Below, piece after piece: positions 21,045 through 30,220 of a stretch of 64,000 nt of DNA (its first letter is position 1; every line of letters begins with the position of its first letter). The stretch lies in the NCBI RefSeq assembly GCF_011047135.1, contig NZ_CP049255.1:620001-684000 (forward strand), given 5' to 3'. A program made the position numbers and the translations under genes. The stretch comes from Microbacterium endophyticum. GTDB taxonomy: Bacteria; Actinomycetota; Actinomycetes; Actinomycetales; Microbacteriaceae. The notes under the pieces are model-generated. The model was not told the origin of the DNA. It did no database searches and saw only the letters and a program-made list of their open reading frames with translations.

Positions 21045-24000
21045 TCAGGGTTTACGCGTCAGGTCGCTTCGGTCGAGCCACACCCCGCGCCCATCGATCT
21101 CAACCTTCAACCAATCACGGGACGAGTTCACACCCACACCCGTAACGATCGTCCCAGCAGATACATCGACCGCACCCGACGCACACCCGGAATTAGGCGC
21201 CGAACGACCCGTCGTCCCCGCCTCACCCACAACATACGTCTGACGCGCCGAACCCACGCCACCAGGAACCGCACACGCCGCCTGAGCAGACGTCGCATAC
21301 GCAGTACCAGAACGCGGAATCCACACATCCCCGCCCTCAAGCTGAACCTTCAACCAGCCATCAACAACACCCACAGCCTGCACAACAGTCCCCGCCGACA
21401 ACGAGACCGCACCTTCACCACACGCAAACGAAGGCGCCGTGCGTCCAAGCACCGTGCCCGACTGCACGACGTATGCCTTCTTCGCAGCGGAATAGCCCGA
21501 CGGCTCCTTACAGGTGAGGTCCGTCGTCGTAGCAGCCGTAAGGTCTGACCTGCTCAGCCACACCCCGCGCCCATCGATCTCAACCTTCAACCAATCACGG
21601 GACGAGTTCACACCCACACCCGTAACGATCGTCCCAGCAGATACATCGACCGCACCCGACGCACACCCGGAATTAGGCGCCGAACGACCCGTCGTCCCCG
21701 CCTCACCCACAACATACGTCTGACGCGCCGAACCCACGCCACCAGGAACCGCACACGCCGCCTGAGCAGACGTCGCATACGCAGTACCAGAACGCGGAAT
21801 CCACACATCCCCGCCCTCAAGCTGAACCTTCAACCAGCCATCAACAACACCCACAGCCTGCACAACAGTCCCCGCCGACAACGAGACCGCACCTTCACCA
21901 CACGCAAACGAAGGCGCCGTGCGTCCAAGCACCGTGCCCGACTGCACGACGTATGCCTTCTTCGCAGCGGAATAGCCCGACGGCTCCTTACAGGTGAGGT
22001 CCGTCGTCGTAGCAGCCGTAAGGTCTGACCTGCTCAGCCACACCCCGCGCCCATCGATCTCAACCTTCAACCAATCACGGGACGAGTTCACACCCACACC
22101 CGTAACGATCGTCCCAGCAGATACATCGACCGCACCCGACGCACACCCGGAATTAGGCGCCGAACGACCCGTCGTCCCCGCCTCACCCACAACATACGTC
22201 TGACGCGCCGAACCCACGCCACCAGGAACCGCACACGCCGCCTGAGCAGACGTCGCATACGCAGTACCAGAACGCGGAATCCACACATCCCCGCCCTCAA
22301 GCTGAACCTTCAACCAGCCATCAACAACACCCACAGCCTGCACAACAGTCCCCGCCGACAACGACGTTTGGGATATCGAGCAGTCAGAATTGGGCGCCGC
22401 CCGCGCAACAACCGTTTCAGTCAGGACATAGACCTTCGACGCCGATGAAGCTTCGGCAGGAATTGAACACACTGCGGATGACGAAGCCCTTGTTGTGTCG
22501 GAACGCAATATCCACGCGTACGAACCGCCGACGTTGACACGCACCCACTTGCGGTCTGAACTCACCGCGGAGGCCGTCACCACGATCCCCGCCGTCAACG
22601 CCGTCGAGTTAATACTGCACTTCGAATTCGGCGCGCTGCGTGCCGTCGTACCACCCGCATTGACAACGTACGACAGAGAGGCGTTGCCCACATCAGTCGC
22701 GACGGCACAGGCGGCTTCACCTGATGAAGCCGCGCGCAGGGACGACCGCGCCACCCAGGTTTCGCCAGTTTCGAGAGAGAGATTGATCCAATCACGATCT
22801 GAGTTCACATCAGTCGCTTGGAGAATCGCACCATTCTCGAGGGGCTGCGGATCTGTTGCACAGGAAGAATTGGGCACGATACGGCCCGTGAAATCTTCCG
22901 TAACGACGTACACCTTCGTTGCGCTGGTGACATTTCCGGGAACAGCACAGTACTTCTCGTCTTGCGTTGCGTACCTTACATAGTCGCGTGAGATCCAACG
23001 GTCTTGGTCTAGCCAGCGAATCTTCAGCCATCCATCGACAGCCCCGACGGCCTGCACAATCGTGCCCGATGACAGCGCGGTCGCGTTCTTCGAGCACAAT
23101 GTAGACGGCGCGGTTCGCGCATTCAACGTGCCAGCACTTACGACGTAGGCCTTCTTCGCCGAAGACACTGCCGCAGGTTGCGCACACGGATCACTCACCA
23201 CCGGCGCCCCGAACCAGTCGGTGAAGTATTGATAGAAGTTTCGGTTGCCGTACGACGAGCATCCGTCGCCTGTGCCGTAGCCGGCGTTCAATGCCGCGGC
23301 ATTCGGGCGGTAGGGCGTGTAAATGTAAAGGTTCGCGGTCGCTTGGTTCTCGATGTAGACGTTCGAGGTTCCACACGACGCGTTCGGGTGCCAATAGATC
23401 GTGTTCGTCTGACCTGCTCGGTATGTGAACGAATTCGGATAGACGGTGTAGATCTTCATCTGTCGAGCAGCACCATAGACCTGGTTGAAAAAACCGTAGT
23501 ACTGCGTGTCACACGCGGCGGTATCCGGGCAACCCTGCCCCATAGCGATTGTGTAGCGGAATTCGCTCGGCCACACGTGGCTGACAAGACCCTGTTCTTT
23601 TTCGAGCATCACAAGCAGAACCTGCGGGTTGATGCCACAGGCTTTCGCCACCTTGTAGATGATGCGCGATGCTCGCTCGCGCACGCCTCCGCTGTAGGCG
23701 CCGCACATGGCACTCGCTGTGGTCGTTCGCGACGTGTCATACCAGTCTTTGAGGCAGGTGTAGCCGCTCCGGCAAGAAGAAACCTTCTTCTCCAAGAACG
23801 ACTGGATCTGCGCTTCTGTCATCGTGCCCGAGTCGAAGAACTGGGCGTCGCTGATGATGTTTCCGGCGTTGAACTTGGAAAGATCTGCGCTCTTCGTGAT
23901 GTCGCTTGAGACAGCCGTCCCCGCCTCGACGTCGAGCGAACTGGCCGTTGAGTTGACGGCTGTTGTCTCGACTTCGGCGGCCGTCGCTGGCTGCGCGACG

Positions 24001-24089
24001 GCAACTAACATGCCGACCACAACGGCCAAACTGGCTAGGCTCGCCACGCCGGCGCGCGCGCCCGACCGGGAGAACAATGAGCGTCTCAT
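21045..24089 (-). CDS. Secreted lysozyme-like protein with nine SH3-like repeats
   Basis: The protein has about 1014 residues. Residues 1-37 are a signal peptide (MRRSLFSRSG, a hydrophobic core, then QPATA). Residues about 90-300 form a lysozyme-like domain with GINPQVLLVMLEKEQGL, where Glu 163 or 165 is the candidate catalytic acid, and EFRYTIAMGQGC. From about residue 309 nine SH3-like units of about 80 residues follow. Each has a YVV strand, an AP(N/S) loop with Cys, and a W(L/I)xR ending. The last units come from a perfect 480-bp DNA repeat. I chose ATG 24089 because it puts the signal peptide at the N-terminus; the upstream in-frame ATG 24149 adds 20 residues. No clear ribosome-binding site precedes either. 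It is probably a wall-binding peptidoglycan hydrolase; similar actinobacterial proteins are often labelled hemagglutinin. Confidence 0.8.
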   Translation of the reverse strand: MRRSLFSRSGARAGVASLASLAVVVGMLVAVAQPATAAEVETTAVNSTASSLDVEAGTAVSSDITKSADLSKFNAGNIISDAQFFDSGTMTEAQIQSFLEKKVSSCRSGYTCLKDWYDTSRTTTASAMCGAYSGGVRERASRIIYKVAKACGINPQVLLVMLEKEQGLVSHVWPSEFRYTIAMGQGCPDTAACDTQYYGFFNQVYGAARQMKIYTVYPNSFTYRAGQTNTIYWHPNASCGTSNVYIENQATANLYIYTPYRPNAAALNAGYGTGDGCSSYGNRNFYQYFTDWFGAPVVSDPCAQPAAVSSAKKAYVVSAGTLNARTAPSTLCSKNATALSSGTIVQAVGAVDGWLKIRWLDQDRWISRDYVRYATQDEKYCAVPGNVTSATKVYVVTEDFTGRIVPNSSCATDPQPLENGAILQATDVNSDRDWINLSLETGETWVARSSLRAASSGEAACAVATDVGNASLSYVVNAGGTTARSAPNSKCSINSTALTAGIVVTASAVSSDRKWVRVNVGGSYAWILRSDTTRASSSAVCSIPAEASSASKVYVLTETVVARAAPNSDCSISQTSLSAGTVVQAVGVVDGWLKVQLEGGDVWIPRSGTAYATSAQAACAVPGGVGSARQTYVVGEAGTTGRSAPNSGCASGAVDVSAGTIVTGVGVNSSRDWLKVEIDGRGVWLSRSDLTAATTTDLTCKEPSGYSAAKKAYVVQSGTVLGRTAPSFACGEGAVSLSAGTVVQAVGVVDGWLKVQLEGGDVWIPRSGTAYATSAQAACAVPGGVGSARQTYVVGEAGTTGRSAPNSGCASGAVDVSAGTIVTGVGVNSSRDWLKVEIDGRGVWLSRSDLTAATTTDLTCKEPSGYSAAKKAYVVQSGTVLGRTAPSFACGEGAVSLSAGTVVQAVGVVDGWLKVQLEGGDVWIPRSGTAYATSAQAACAVPGGVGSARQTYVVGEAGTTGRSAPNSGCASGAVDVSAGTIVTGVGVNSSRDWLKVEIDGRGVWLDRSDLTRKP
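21076..22364. repeat. Perfect 480-bp tandem direct repeat, about 2.7 copies
   Basis: The sequence starting at 21076 recurs at 21556 and 22036 with no difference I can find by line-by-line reading until it breaks at about 22364. The period is 480 bases, which is exactly 160 codons, so the reading frame of the SH3-repeat gene is kept. Each period encodes two SH3-like units of slightly different sequence. Units encoded upstream in the gene are clearly diverged, so these copies are recent or homogenised. Confidence 0.95.
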
Positions 24090-24210
24090 GTGAATAGTGT
24101 GACTGAAGTTGCCTGTGAGCACCAACGATGCGGCGAAAACGTTCGCCATAAGGACGCTAATCGGAGCGTTCTAGCCGGAAAAATATCGCCATCCAGAAGG
24201 CGACGCTCTC

Positions 24211-25314
24211 CTAAAGCTCAGCGTGAAGGGCCCACACACTCTCGGCAGCAACGCGCCATGAGAAGCCGCGACCGCGATCCGCAGCCATGACGGCGAAGCG
24301 GCGGTGCGAGGCATCCGACCCCATGACTTGTGCGAGTGACTCACCGAATGCGTTCTCGTCCTCGGCGACCAAACCGCCGTCGAACAGCACCTCTTTATGC
24401 ACTTCGGATGCCGCAGCTACAACGGGCACACCAAGTCGGAGTGCCTCAAGAACACGCCACGGGAATGCGCTGGCACTCGACGGCGCCACCATGGCCCTCG
24501 CGGATGCCAGCGCAGCGGCCCGATCCGCAACGTCAAGCATCGACCTCACATGGACGCGGGAGGCGACAAGGCCCGCCGATACCGCGATGTCGACTACAGC
24601 TGGTTCGCGGCCCTCTGCCTGATCGAGAACTACTACCGGCAATTCGATACCGGCATCCACGACCGCGGCGAACGCGGTGCGAAGTTCTGCCGGTGAACCG
24701 GGAGCCACGAGAATGTGCTCTTCAGGAAGCTCAAGCGTGCGGCGGCGACCCACCGCATCTGTCGGCACGGCGAATCCTTCGGGTGCGGCTCCCGAGATCA
24801 CCCGCACGCGGGATCCCAAGCGCGACAGTTCACGCAACTGCTCGGCCATCGTGTGAGTGGGAACGATGACAGCATCCGCGTGTCGTTCGGCGCGCTTGAG
24901 CATTGCGCGATGCCACATGAGAGCGGGCTTCGACATTCCCTCTCCACCGAGCCAGGGAGTGAGATCCCACAGCGTCACAACCGTCTGATCATGGTTGTGT
25001 ACGCGGTCGTGCTTGACCAGAGGAGCAGCCAACGACGCGGCATGAATAAGCCCGCCACCGAGGCGAGGTGCGACACCGAGCTGCCAGGCGGCGGTGAGCT
25101 CGCGACGCGCAAGAGTCGACTGGGCCACATCCTTCAACCCGGGAATTAGGCGCTCTGCCTCGTCGGCATGGTTCGCAGGAACGATCGCCGAAACGACGCA
25201 TCCTCGAGGCGCTGTCTCCACGAGCGCGCGCGCAAGTTCACTCTCGGCCATCGCAAGATTAGCGTCGGTCGGGGTGGTGAGCTGGTCGAGAACGACCCGT
25301 AGTGTCGCGGTCAT
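24211..25314 (-). CDS. GT4-like family glycosyltransferase
   Basis: The protein has 367 residues with a GT-B layout. The N-terminal half has LIHAASLAAPL and TVVTLWDLTPWLG. The donor domain around residues 240-320 has VHVRSMLD, a run of small residues (PSSASAFPWRVLEALRLG) in place of the usual EGFG block, and VPVVAAASEVHKEV. The first Glu of the EX7E motif is therefore replaced by Ala-Phe, though the second Glu is kept; this occurs in some GT4 members. It lies between the LCP gene and the SH3-repeat gene on the same strand, and follows the LCP gene by 66 bp. It is probably a mannosyl- or other hexosyltransferase for surface glycan. Confidence 0.82.
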   Translation of the reverse strand: MTATLRVVLDQLTTPTDANLAMAESELARALVETAPRGCVVSAIVPANHADEAERLIPGLKDVAQSTLARRELTAAWQLGVAPRLGGGLIHAASLAAPLVKHDRVHNHDQTVVTLWDLTPWLGGEGMSKPALMWHRAMLKRAERHADAVIVPTHTMAEQLRELSRLGSRVRVISGAAPEGFAVPTDAVGRRRTLELPEEHILVAPGSPAELRTAFAAVVDAGIELPVVVLDQAEGREPAVVDIAVSAGLVASRVHVRSMLDVADRAAALASARAMVAPSSASAFPWRVLEALRLGVPVVAAASEVHKEVLFDGGLVAEDENAFGESLAQVMGSDASHRRFAVMAADRGRGFSWRVAAESVWALHAEL

Positions 25315-25380
25315 CCTTCGAGCGTAATCTCGCGAGATGGGTGCAACCCGGATGCCACCACGCCAGGTGCGAGATCGTTA

Positions 25381-26826
25381 TCAGTCTGAAGGAGTTGGCG
25401 TGGCCGACGGCGGATGAAGCGTTGTTTGCATCAACTCATGGATGTGATCGATGTCAGGGTCATCCTGATCGATGTTGTTCGCTTCGGGTGTCAACTCGAT
25501 CGTCGTGACGGGCTGCGACTTGGCGTCGACAGCGAGCTCGGCGAGCGTCGGCAGCAGTGACTGTGGCACATCTGTCTCGACGAGATGTGTACCAGCGGCG
25601 ACGATGTCTTGGAACCTCGAGAGCACGTTCTCAGGGGTGAACTGAGCGAGCATGGCCTCTTGCAACTCGCGCTGACGCTGCATCCGGTCCCAGTCGCTCG
25701 TCGTATAGCGTGACCGCGCATACCACTGCGCCGTATTGCCGTCCATGTGCTGCTGCCCGACTTCGATCCACCCGATTGCCCAGTCCTCGGCGGGCTGTCC
25801 CTCGTAGGCGGGACCGCCGCCTTCGGGGAGGCGCTCGGTGACATTGATGTCGACCCCGCCGAGAGCATCGATCAACGCGGCGAAACCATCCATGTCGATG
25901 AAAACGTAATACGGAATCTCGATGCCGAGTATGCCTTCCGCAGCATCTTTGGTTGCCTCGACTCCGGGCTCCGACCCGTTGTCTTTCGCATCCGGATAAA
26001 GCGCTGCACCATCGCGGCATACCTCAACCTCAGTACGGAGCTGGTTGAGTCCGCTCCCCCACCCGCACACCGGATCTGAGTAACCCGTGTGGCCGTCGGG
26101 ATAGAGGTCTTGCATGGGTCCGGCCGCGAACGGAAAGTGTCCCATGTCTCGCGGAAGTCCCGTGATCGTGACGGCCCCGGTATCGGCGTTCACGGAGACG
26201 ACCGAAATGCTGTCAAAGCGCATCGAGTCGCGTCCTTCGCCGCTGTCGGCGCCGAGAACCAGAATGTTGTAGTAGCCGTCACTCGGCGGTACGGCGGGTG
26301 CTGATGATCCGAAAATGTCGACGATGGCACCGCGTGTGGCCCCTGCAGCATTCGCTGCATATGCGGCGCCGCCGCTGGACGCGAGAACGAGTATCGCCGC
26401 AAGGGCAACGATTCCGAATCGGGCAAAGGGCTTTGCTTTTACGAGGCGCACAATCCTGAGCGTGTCGATAGTGAGCACAATCCAAAGCGCGGCGTAGGCC
26501 AGACAAAGGCCCTGCACCAGCAGCAGAACGAACCAGTTGGTGCCAAGGGTGAACAAAACTGAACGCCAGAGCAGCGCTGTAATCGCCACGAGCACGACAA
26601 GCGCCCACATCAGAAGTGTGGCGAAGAGACCGATTCGTGCGAGCTTCCGACTACCGGCCGCTGCCTGCGCAGAACCTGGGATTAAGAAGTTGAGAATAAC
26701 CAGCCACCATCCGCGTCGAGTCATGACTTGACGTGACGATGAGTTGGGATAGCGCATCGGAAACGGATTTACGAGATCGGGCGTGCTCGCACGCGAGGTT
26801 GAACGCGCGGGGCTCGCAACGCTCAC
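25381..26826 (-). CDS. LytR-CpsA-Psr (LCP) family glycopolymer-peptidoglycan ligase
   Basis: The protein has 481 residues. It has a cytoplasmic N-terminus, then about four hydrophobic segments to residue 170, and an extracytoplasmic LCP domain. Visible LCP features are [25 protein letters not shown] (metal and phosphate contacts), GLPRDMG, then [22 protein letters not shown] and [17 protein letters not shown] with the conserved Arg/Asp positions. LCP enzymes move undecaprenyl-linked glycans onto peptidoglycan, fitting the adjacent surface-glycan locus. The GTG start overlaps the purE stop (GTGA). The several N-terminal helices, rather than one, resemble an actinobacterial subtype. Confidence 0.92.
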   Translation of the reverse strand: MSVASPARSTSRASTPDLVNPFPMRYPNSSSRQVMTRRGWWLVILNFLIPGSAQAAAGSRKLARIGLFATLLMWALVVLVAITALLWRSVLFTLGTNWFVLLLVQGLCLAYAALWIVLTIDTLRIVRLVKAKPFARFGIVALAAILVLASSGGAAYAANAAGATRGAIVDIFGSSAPAVPPSDGYYNILVLGADSGEGRDSMRFDSISVVSVNADTGAVTITGLPRDMGHFPFAAGPMQDLYPDGHTGYSDPVCGWGSGLNQLRTEVEVCRDGAALYPDAKDNGSEPGVEATKDAAEGILGIEIPYYVFIDMDGFAALIDALGGVDINVTERLPEGGGPAYEGQPAEDWAIGWIEVGQQHMDGNTAQWYARSRYTTSDWDRMQRQRELQEAMLAQFTPENVLSRFQDIVAAGTHLVETDVPQSLLPTLAELAVDAKSQPVTTIELTPEANNIDQDDPDIDHIHELMQTTLHPPSATPTPSD

Positions 26827-27338
26827 AGTGATCCTTTCAGGCGCGTGTTCTTCGCCTCGACAGCCGCTTCGAGCTCGCGCGCGTACGCTTCGATTCGGTC
26901 GCCGAGCTCGTCGTCGCTCACGCCAAGAATGCGAGCCGCGAGAAGCCCTGCGTTTTTCGCGCCGCCGATCGATACCGTTGCCACGGGAATGCCTGCAGGC
27001 ATCTGCACGATACTCAAAAGCGAATCCATGCCGTCGAGATACGCCAGCGGGACGGGAACTCCGATAACCGGAAGCGAGGTTACCGACGCGAGCATACCCG
27101 GCAGGTGCGCGGCTCCCCCGGCGCCCGCGATGATCACTCGGATGCCGCGTGATCGCGCATCGCGGCCATAACGAAGAAGCTTGTCTGGAGTCCGATGCGC
27201 CGATACGACTTCAACCTCGTGCGCGATGGCAAGTTCGGTGAGAGCCTCGGATGCCGCCTTCATCACTCGCCAATCGGAATCGGATCCCATTACGACGCCG
27301 ACGAGCGGGGCGGAGGAAGCGTGCAGCGGCTCAGTCAC
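26823..27338 (-). CDS. purE: N5-carboxyaminoimidazole ribonucleotide mutase
   Basis: This class I PurE converts N5-CAIR to CAIR in purine synthesis. It has 171 residues. The N-terminal motif is [13 protein letters not shown], with the catalytic-loop [12 protein letters not shown], then [14 protein letters not shown] and PVIGVPVPL. These contain the Ser, Asp and His residues that hold the substrate in known PurE enzymes. purK, supplying its substrate, lies 86 bp upstream on the same strand. The stop overlaps the LCP gene start. Confidence 0.97.
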   Translation of the reverse strand: MTEPLHASSAPLVGVVMGSDSDWRVMKAASEALTELAIAHEVEVVSAHRTPDKLLRYGRDARSRGIRVIIAGAGGAAHLPGMLASVTSLPVIGVPVPLAYLDGMDSLLSIVQMPAGIPVATVSIGGAKNAGLLAARILGVSDDELGDRIEAYARELEAAVEAKNTRLKGSL

Positions 27339-27424
27339 TCCTCCAGGCTAGGGGTCGTGGCTGGAAGATCCCCGCAACGGCACGCGCACCAGGCGTCGAC
27401 GGCGGGTCGATCCCCTCCCAGACG

Positions 27425-28561
27425 CTAGTCAGTGAAAAGGGATGCCGCGGCGCGAGCGGTGTAGACAGCGTCATCGATGTCAGACCCAGCAACGTTCACA
27501 TGACCGACCTTCCGGCCGGGCCGCGGCGCCTTGCCGTATGTATGAATCTTGGCATCCGGATGAGCTGTCATCACCTGTGCAAACCGGTCCTCGAGCCCGC
27601 CCGATTTCGGCCCGCCAAGAATATTCACCATCACGGACCATTCCTCGCGCGGTGACGTATCGCCGAGCGGCAGATCAAGCACCGATCGCACGTGCTGCTC
27701 GAACTGACTTGTGACGGCACCGTCCTGGCTCCAGTGTCCGCTGTTGTGCGGACGCATGGCGAGCTCGTTGACCAGGATGCGCTCATCCGCCGTTTCAAAA
27801 AGCTCGACGGCAAGCATCCCTGTGACCCCTAGTCCGGCAGCGATCTCTACACCCAACTGCGCTGCAGCCTCCAACAGCCTTTCATTCGCGCCGGGCGCCG
27901 GGGCTATCACCTCGGCGCAGACGCCGTCCTGTTGCACAGTCTGGACGACCGGATATACCCGCATTTCACCCGACGGTCGACGTGCCACCTGCTGGGCGAG
28001 TTCGCGCGAAAAGTCGACGAGCTCCTCCGCAAGCAGAGCGCCACCTCGCGCATCCTCTGCAAGAGCCGTGAACCAGTCTTCAGCTTCGGTCGCAGCGCTG
28101 ACGACGCGCACGCCTTTACCGTCGTACCCGCCGCGCGGAGTCTTCACGACAGCGCGCCCACCGTTGGCATCGAGAAACTCCTGCAGCTCGACGGCATTCG
28201 TCACGGCTGCCCATTCGGGCTGCGGCATCCCGAGCTCGGCAAGGCGGGCGCGCATAACCAATTTGTCTTGCGCGAACTGCAGAGCGTCCGGCCCCGGATG
28301 CACCGCGACGCCAGCATCAACCAGGGCGTGAAGCACCGACTGCGGAACGTGTTCATGATCGAAAGTCACAACGTCAACATCGCGCGCGAATTCAAGCACT
28401 GTCTCAACATCGTGGTAATCACCGACCGCAGATGCCGCGAGCTCAGCTGACATTCCGGTCTGTTCTGCGAGCACCCGGATCTCGACACCAAGTTCGGACG
28501 CCGGAGCGATCATCATCCGAGCCAGCTGCCCGCCGCCGACAACACCGATTCGCAAAGACAT
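27425..28561 (-). CDS. purK: 5-(carboxyamino)imidazole ribonucleotide synthase
   Basis: This ATP-grasp enzyme makes N5-CAIR from AIR, bicarbonate and ATP. It has about 378 residues starting at ATG 28561, which is preceded by GGAAGGAAA. An in-frame upstream ATG at 28618 gives an N-terminus unlike the family. The opening RIGVVGGGQLARMM is the PurK signature. TFDHEHVP, VVKTPRGGYDGKGV (ATP-grasp lid), DGVCAEVIAPAP and NELAMRPHNSGHW follow in family order. It lies upstream of purE in the same orientation. Confidence 0.96.
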   Translation of the reverse strand: MSLRIGVVGGGQLARMMIAPASELGVEIRVLAEQTGMSAELAASAVGDYHDVETVLEFARDVDVVTFDHEHVPQSVLHALVDAGVAVHPGPDALQFAQDKLVMRARLAELGMPQPEWAAVTNAVELQEFLDANGGRAVVKTPRGGYDGKGVRVVSAATEAEDWFTALAEDARGGALLAEELVDFSRELAQQVARRPSGEMRVYPVVQTVQQDGVCAEVIAPAPGANERLLEAAAQLGVEIAAGLGVTGMLAVELFETADERILVNELAMRPHNSGHWSQDGAVTSQFEQHVRSVLDLPLGDTSPREEWSVMVNILGGPKSGGLEDRFAQVMTAHPDAKIHTYGKAPRPGRKVGHVNVAGSDIDDAVYTARAAASLFTD

Positions 28562-28621
28562 GGGTTTTCCTTCCGTCGGCCTCATTCTCTCGCATGCCGC
28601 GCGTGACGACCTATGCAAGGT

Positions 28622-29200
28622 CTAAGGCAGTGCTGGGCGAGGGCCCGCCGAGGGCACATCGCCGGTTCCCAGACGCTGACCGTCACGGTGAGCGAGAATC
28701 TGATTGACCTCAACCTGATCGACGAGCGCTTCGTGGACGAGGGCCACACCCGGAATATTGCGGATGACGATGGCATCGTCGACGCCGTTCGCGAGAGTAA
28801 GAGTGCCGGTGCGCCACATACGCTGCAGGATGCCGCGCCGCTGCGTGACGGTGTAACCCCGCACGTGCATAAGCTCGCGATATTTCCGGCGGACGATGCC
28901 CGACCGTTCAATCACGCGTCGCGTCGTCACTGTGTATGTGTGCGACCACCACACAAGAAATGGCAAGAGCACCAGGATGAAGATCACGACGGCTGCGGCG
29001 GTGAGGAGCATCCAGTTTTCGTAGGGATCCGGGAGATTGTTATAGAAATACCCCGTCGCTGCGGCAACAGCGAACAAAATGAGTACGGCCCAGAACAGCC
29101 GACGCGCGTGCCCTCGCACCCGAACAACCCTCAGCTCCGGTGTTGGCGCCCCGGGCGCGGGCGTCAAAGGGCGCCCTCCGTAGGTGGTCGGCTGCGTCAC
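28622..29200 (-). CDS. PH domain-containing membrane protein (bPH2 type)
   Basis: The protein has 192 residues. A Pro-rich cytoplasmic start (residues 1-25) is followed by RGHARRLFWAV and two close hydrophobic helices (about 35-80), then a bacterial PH-like domain with HTYTVTTRRVIERSG and RRKYRELMHVRGY. It resembles actinobacterial YdbT/YdbS-like proteins of unknown function. In mycobacteria a similar gene sits next to birA and accD5 (Rv3278c), as here. It lies 60 bp downstream of birA, probably in one transcript with purK and purE. Confidence 0.85.
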   Translation of the reverse strand: MTQPTTYGGRPLTPAPGAPTPELRVVRVRGHARRLFWAVLILFAVAAATGYFYNNLPDPYENWMLLTAAAVVIFILVLLPFLVWWSHTYTVTTRRVIERSGIVRRKYRELMHVRGYTVTQRRGILQRMWRTGTLTLANGVDDAIVIRNIPGVALVHEALVDQVEVNQILAHRDGQRLGTGDVPSAGPRPALP

Positions 29201-29260
29201 ACACCTATTGTGGCGTGCCGACGCCCAGAGGCGATGCTCCCACGCCCACAGCGTGGTGCG

Positions 29261-30067
29261 TCAACTCGCCGAAAGCGTTGATCGAACATGCACAACATCA
29301 CCTGCGGCAACAGCAACTTCGGCACCTTCGGTGGTCTTCACGACAAGGCGGCCGTCATCGTCAAGCGCGGTCGCCTGGCCCGACAGCCGCGTGCTATCGG
29401 GCAGTGACACCACAACATCTGAACCGATAGTGGTGCATACCGATTCGACTTCAGCGCGAGCACCCTGGGTGTCGACTGCACCCATGAGCCGTGTGATGTG
29501 ATCCGCGAGTTCCCGAACGAAAGTGGCAAGAAGCGCGTCGTCGTTGCAGTCCACCCCCATCGCAGCGAACGAAGTTGCAGTCGCGACCGGCAGATCGACG
29601 GCGCTCATGCTCGTGTTAGTGCCCACACCGACCACGACTATGTCGGGGCGCCCGGGAACGACCTCAGCCAAAATTCCAGAGATCTTACCGCCGTCAACAA
29701 GCACATCGTTCGGCCATTTGAGGCCCGTAATGTGCCCGGAGCCGGAGAGCTGTGCGCGCACTGCGGTTGTCATAGCGACGCCGGAGAGCAATGGCAACCA
29801 CCCACGGAACTGTATCGGCAGCTCCGGCACTCGCAGAACGACAGATACGGCGAGAGCTGTTCCGGCCGGAGCCGTCCACGTGCGGTCAAGGCGACCTCTG
29901 CCAGCACGCTGGTCGGTCGTCAAGAGCAGCGACAGGTGGGGCCATGCATCAGGATCAGCGGATACCGCGGCCACAACGTCAGCATTTGTTGAATCCGTCG
30001 CTTCGACGATCTGGACACGCGGGCTCACAGCGGCGGTGAGCGGATAACCCTCGGTAGGAATCGGCAT
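29261..30067 (-). CDS. birA: Biotin-[acetyl-CoA-carboxylase] ligase
   Basis: The enzyme charges biotin as biotinyl-AMP and attaches it to the carrier lysine of carboxylases, here the AccA3 subunit encoded at 37-39 kb. It has 268 residues and is a class I ligase without a DNA-binding domain, so it cannot act as a repressor as E. coli BirA does. Motifs are EATDSTNADV, TDQRAGRGRLDRTW (the biotin/ATP loop GRGR), LKWPNDVLV and GKISGILAEV. The small C-terminal SH3-like domain is present (LSGQATALDDDGRLVV). It is divergent from accD. Confidence 0.95.
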   Translation of the reverse strand: MPIPTEGYPLTAAVSPRVQIVEATDSTNADVVAAVSADPDAWPHLSLLLTTDQRAGRGRLDRTWTAPAGTALAVSVVLRVPELPIQFRGWLPLLSGVAMTTAVRAQLSGSGHITGLKWPNDVLVDGGKISGILAEVVPGRPDIVVVGVGTNTSMSAVDLPVATATSFAAMGVDCNDDALLATFVRELADHITRLMGAVDTQGARAEVESVCTTIGSDVVVSLPDSTRLSGQATALDDDGRLVVKTTEGAEVAVAAGDVVHVRSTLSAS

Positions 30068-30220
30068 GCGAAAACCTTACGCGCGCCTCGAGATCCCGGC
30101 ATCCGGTTGACAACAAGGCCGACTTCTCGAAGCTCACGGGAGGAACCCAACAGCGGATGATGTAGATGGCTGTGCGTACCCTCCAACGCACAGCCCCGGT
30201 GCGCCGCTAGGGTGGAATTC

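Noticed and set aside
21061..22364. Possible CRISPR-like or satellite array
   Set aside because: The repeat is a 480-bp direct tandem unit in frame with a coding gene; there are no short repeats with unique spacers.
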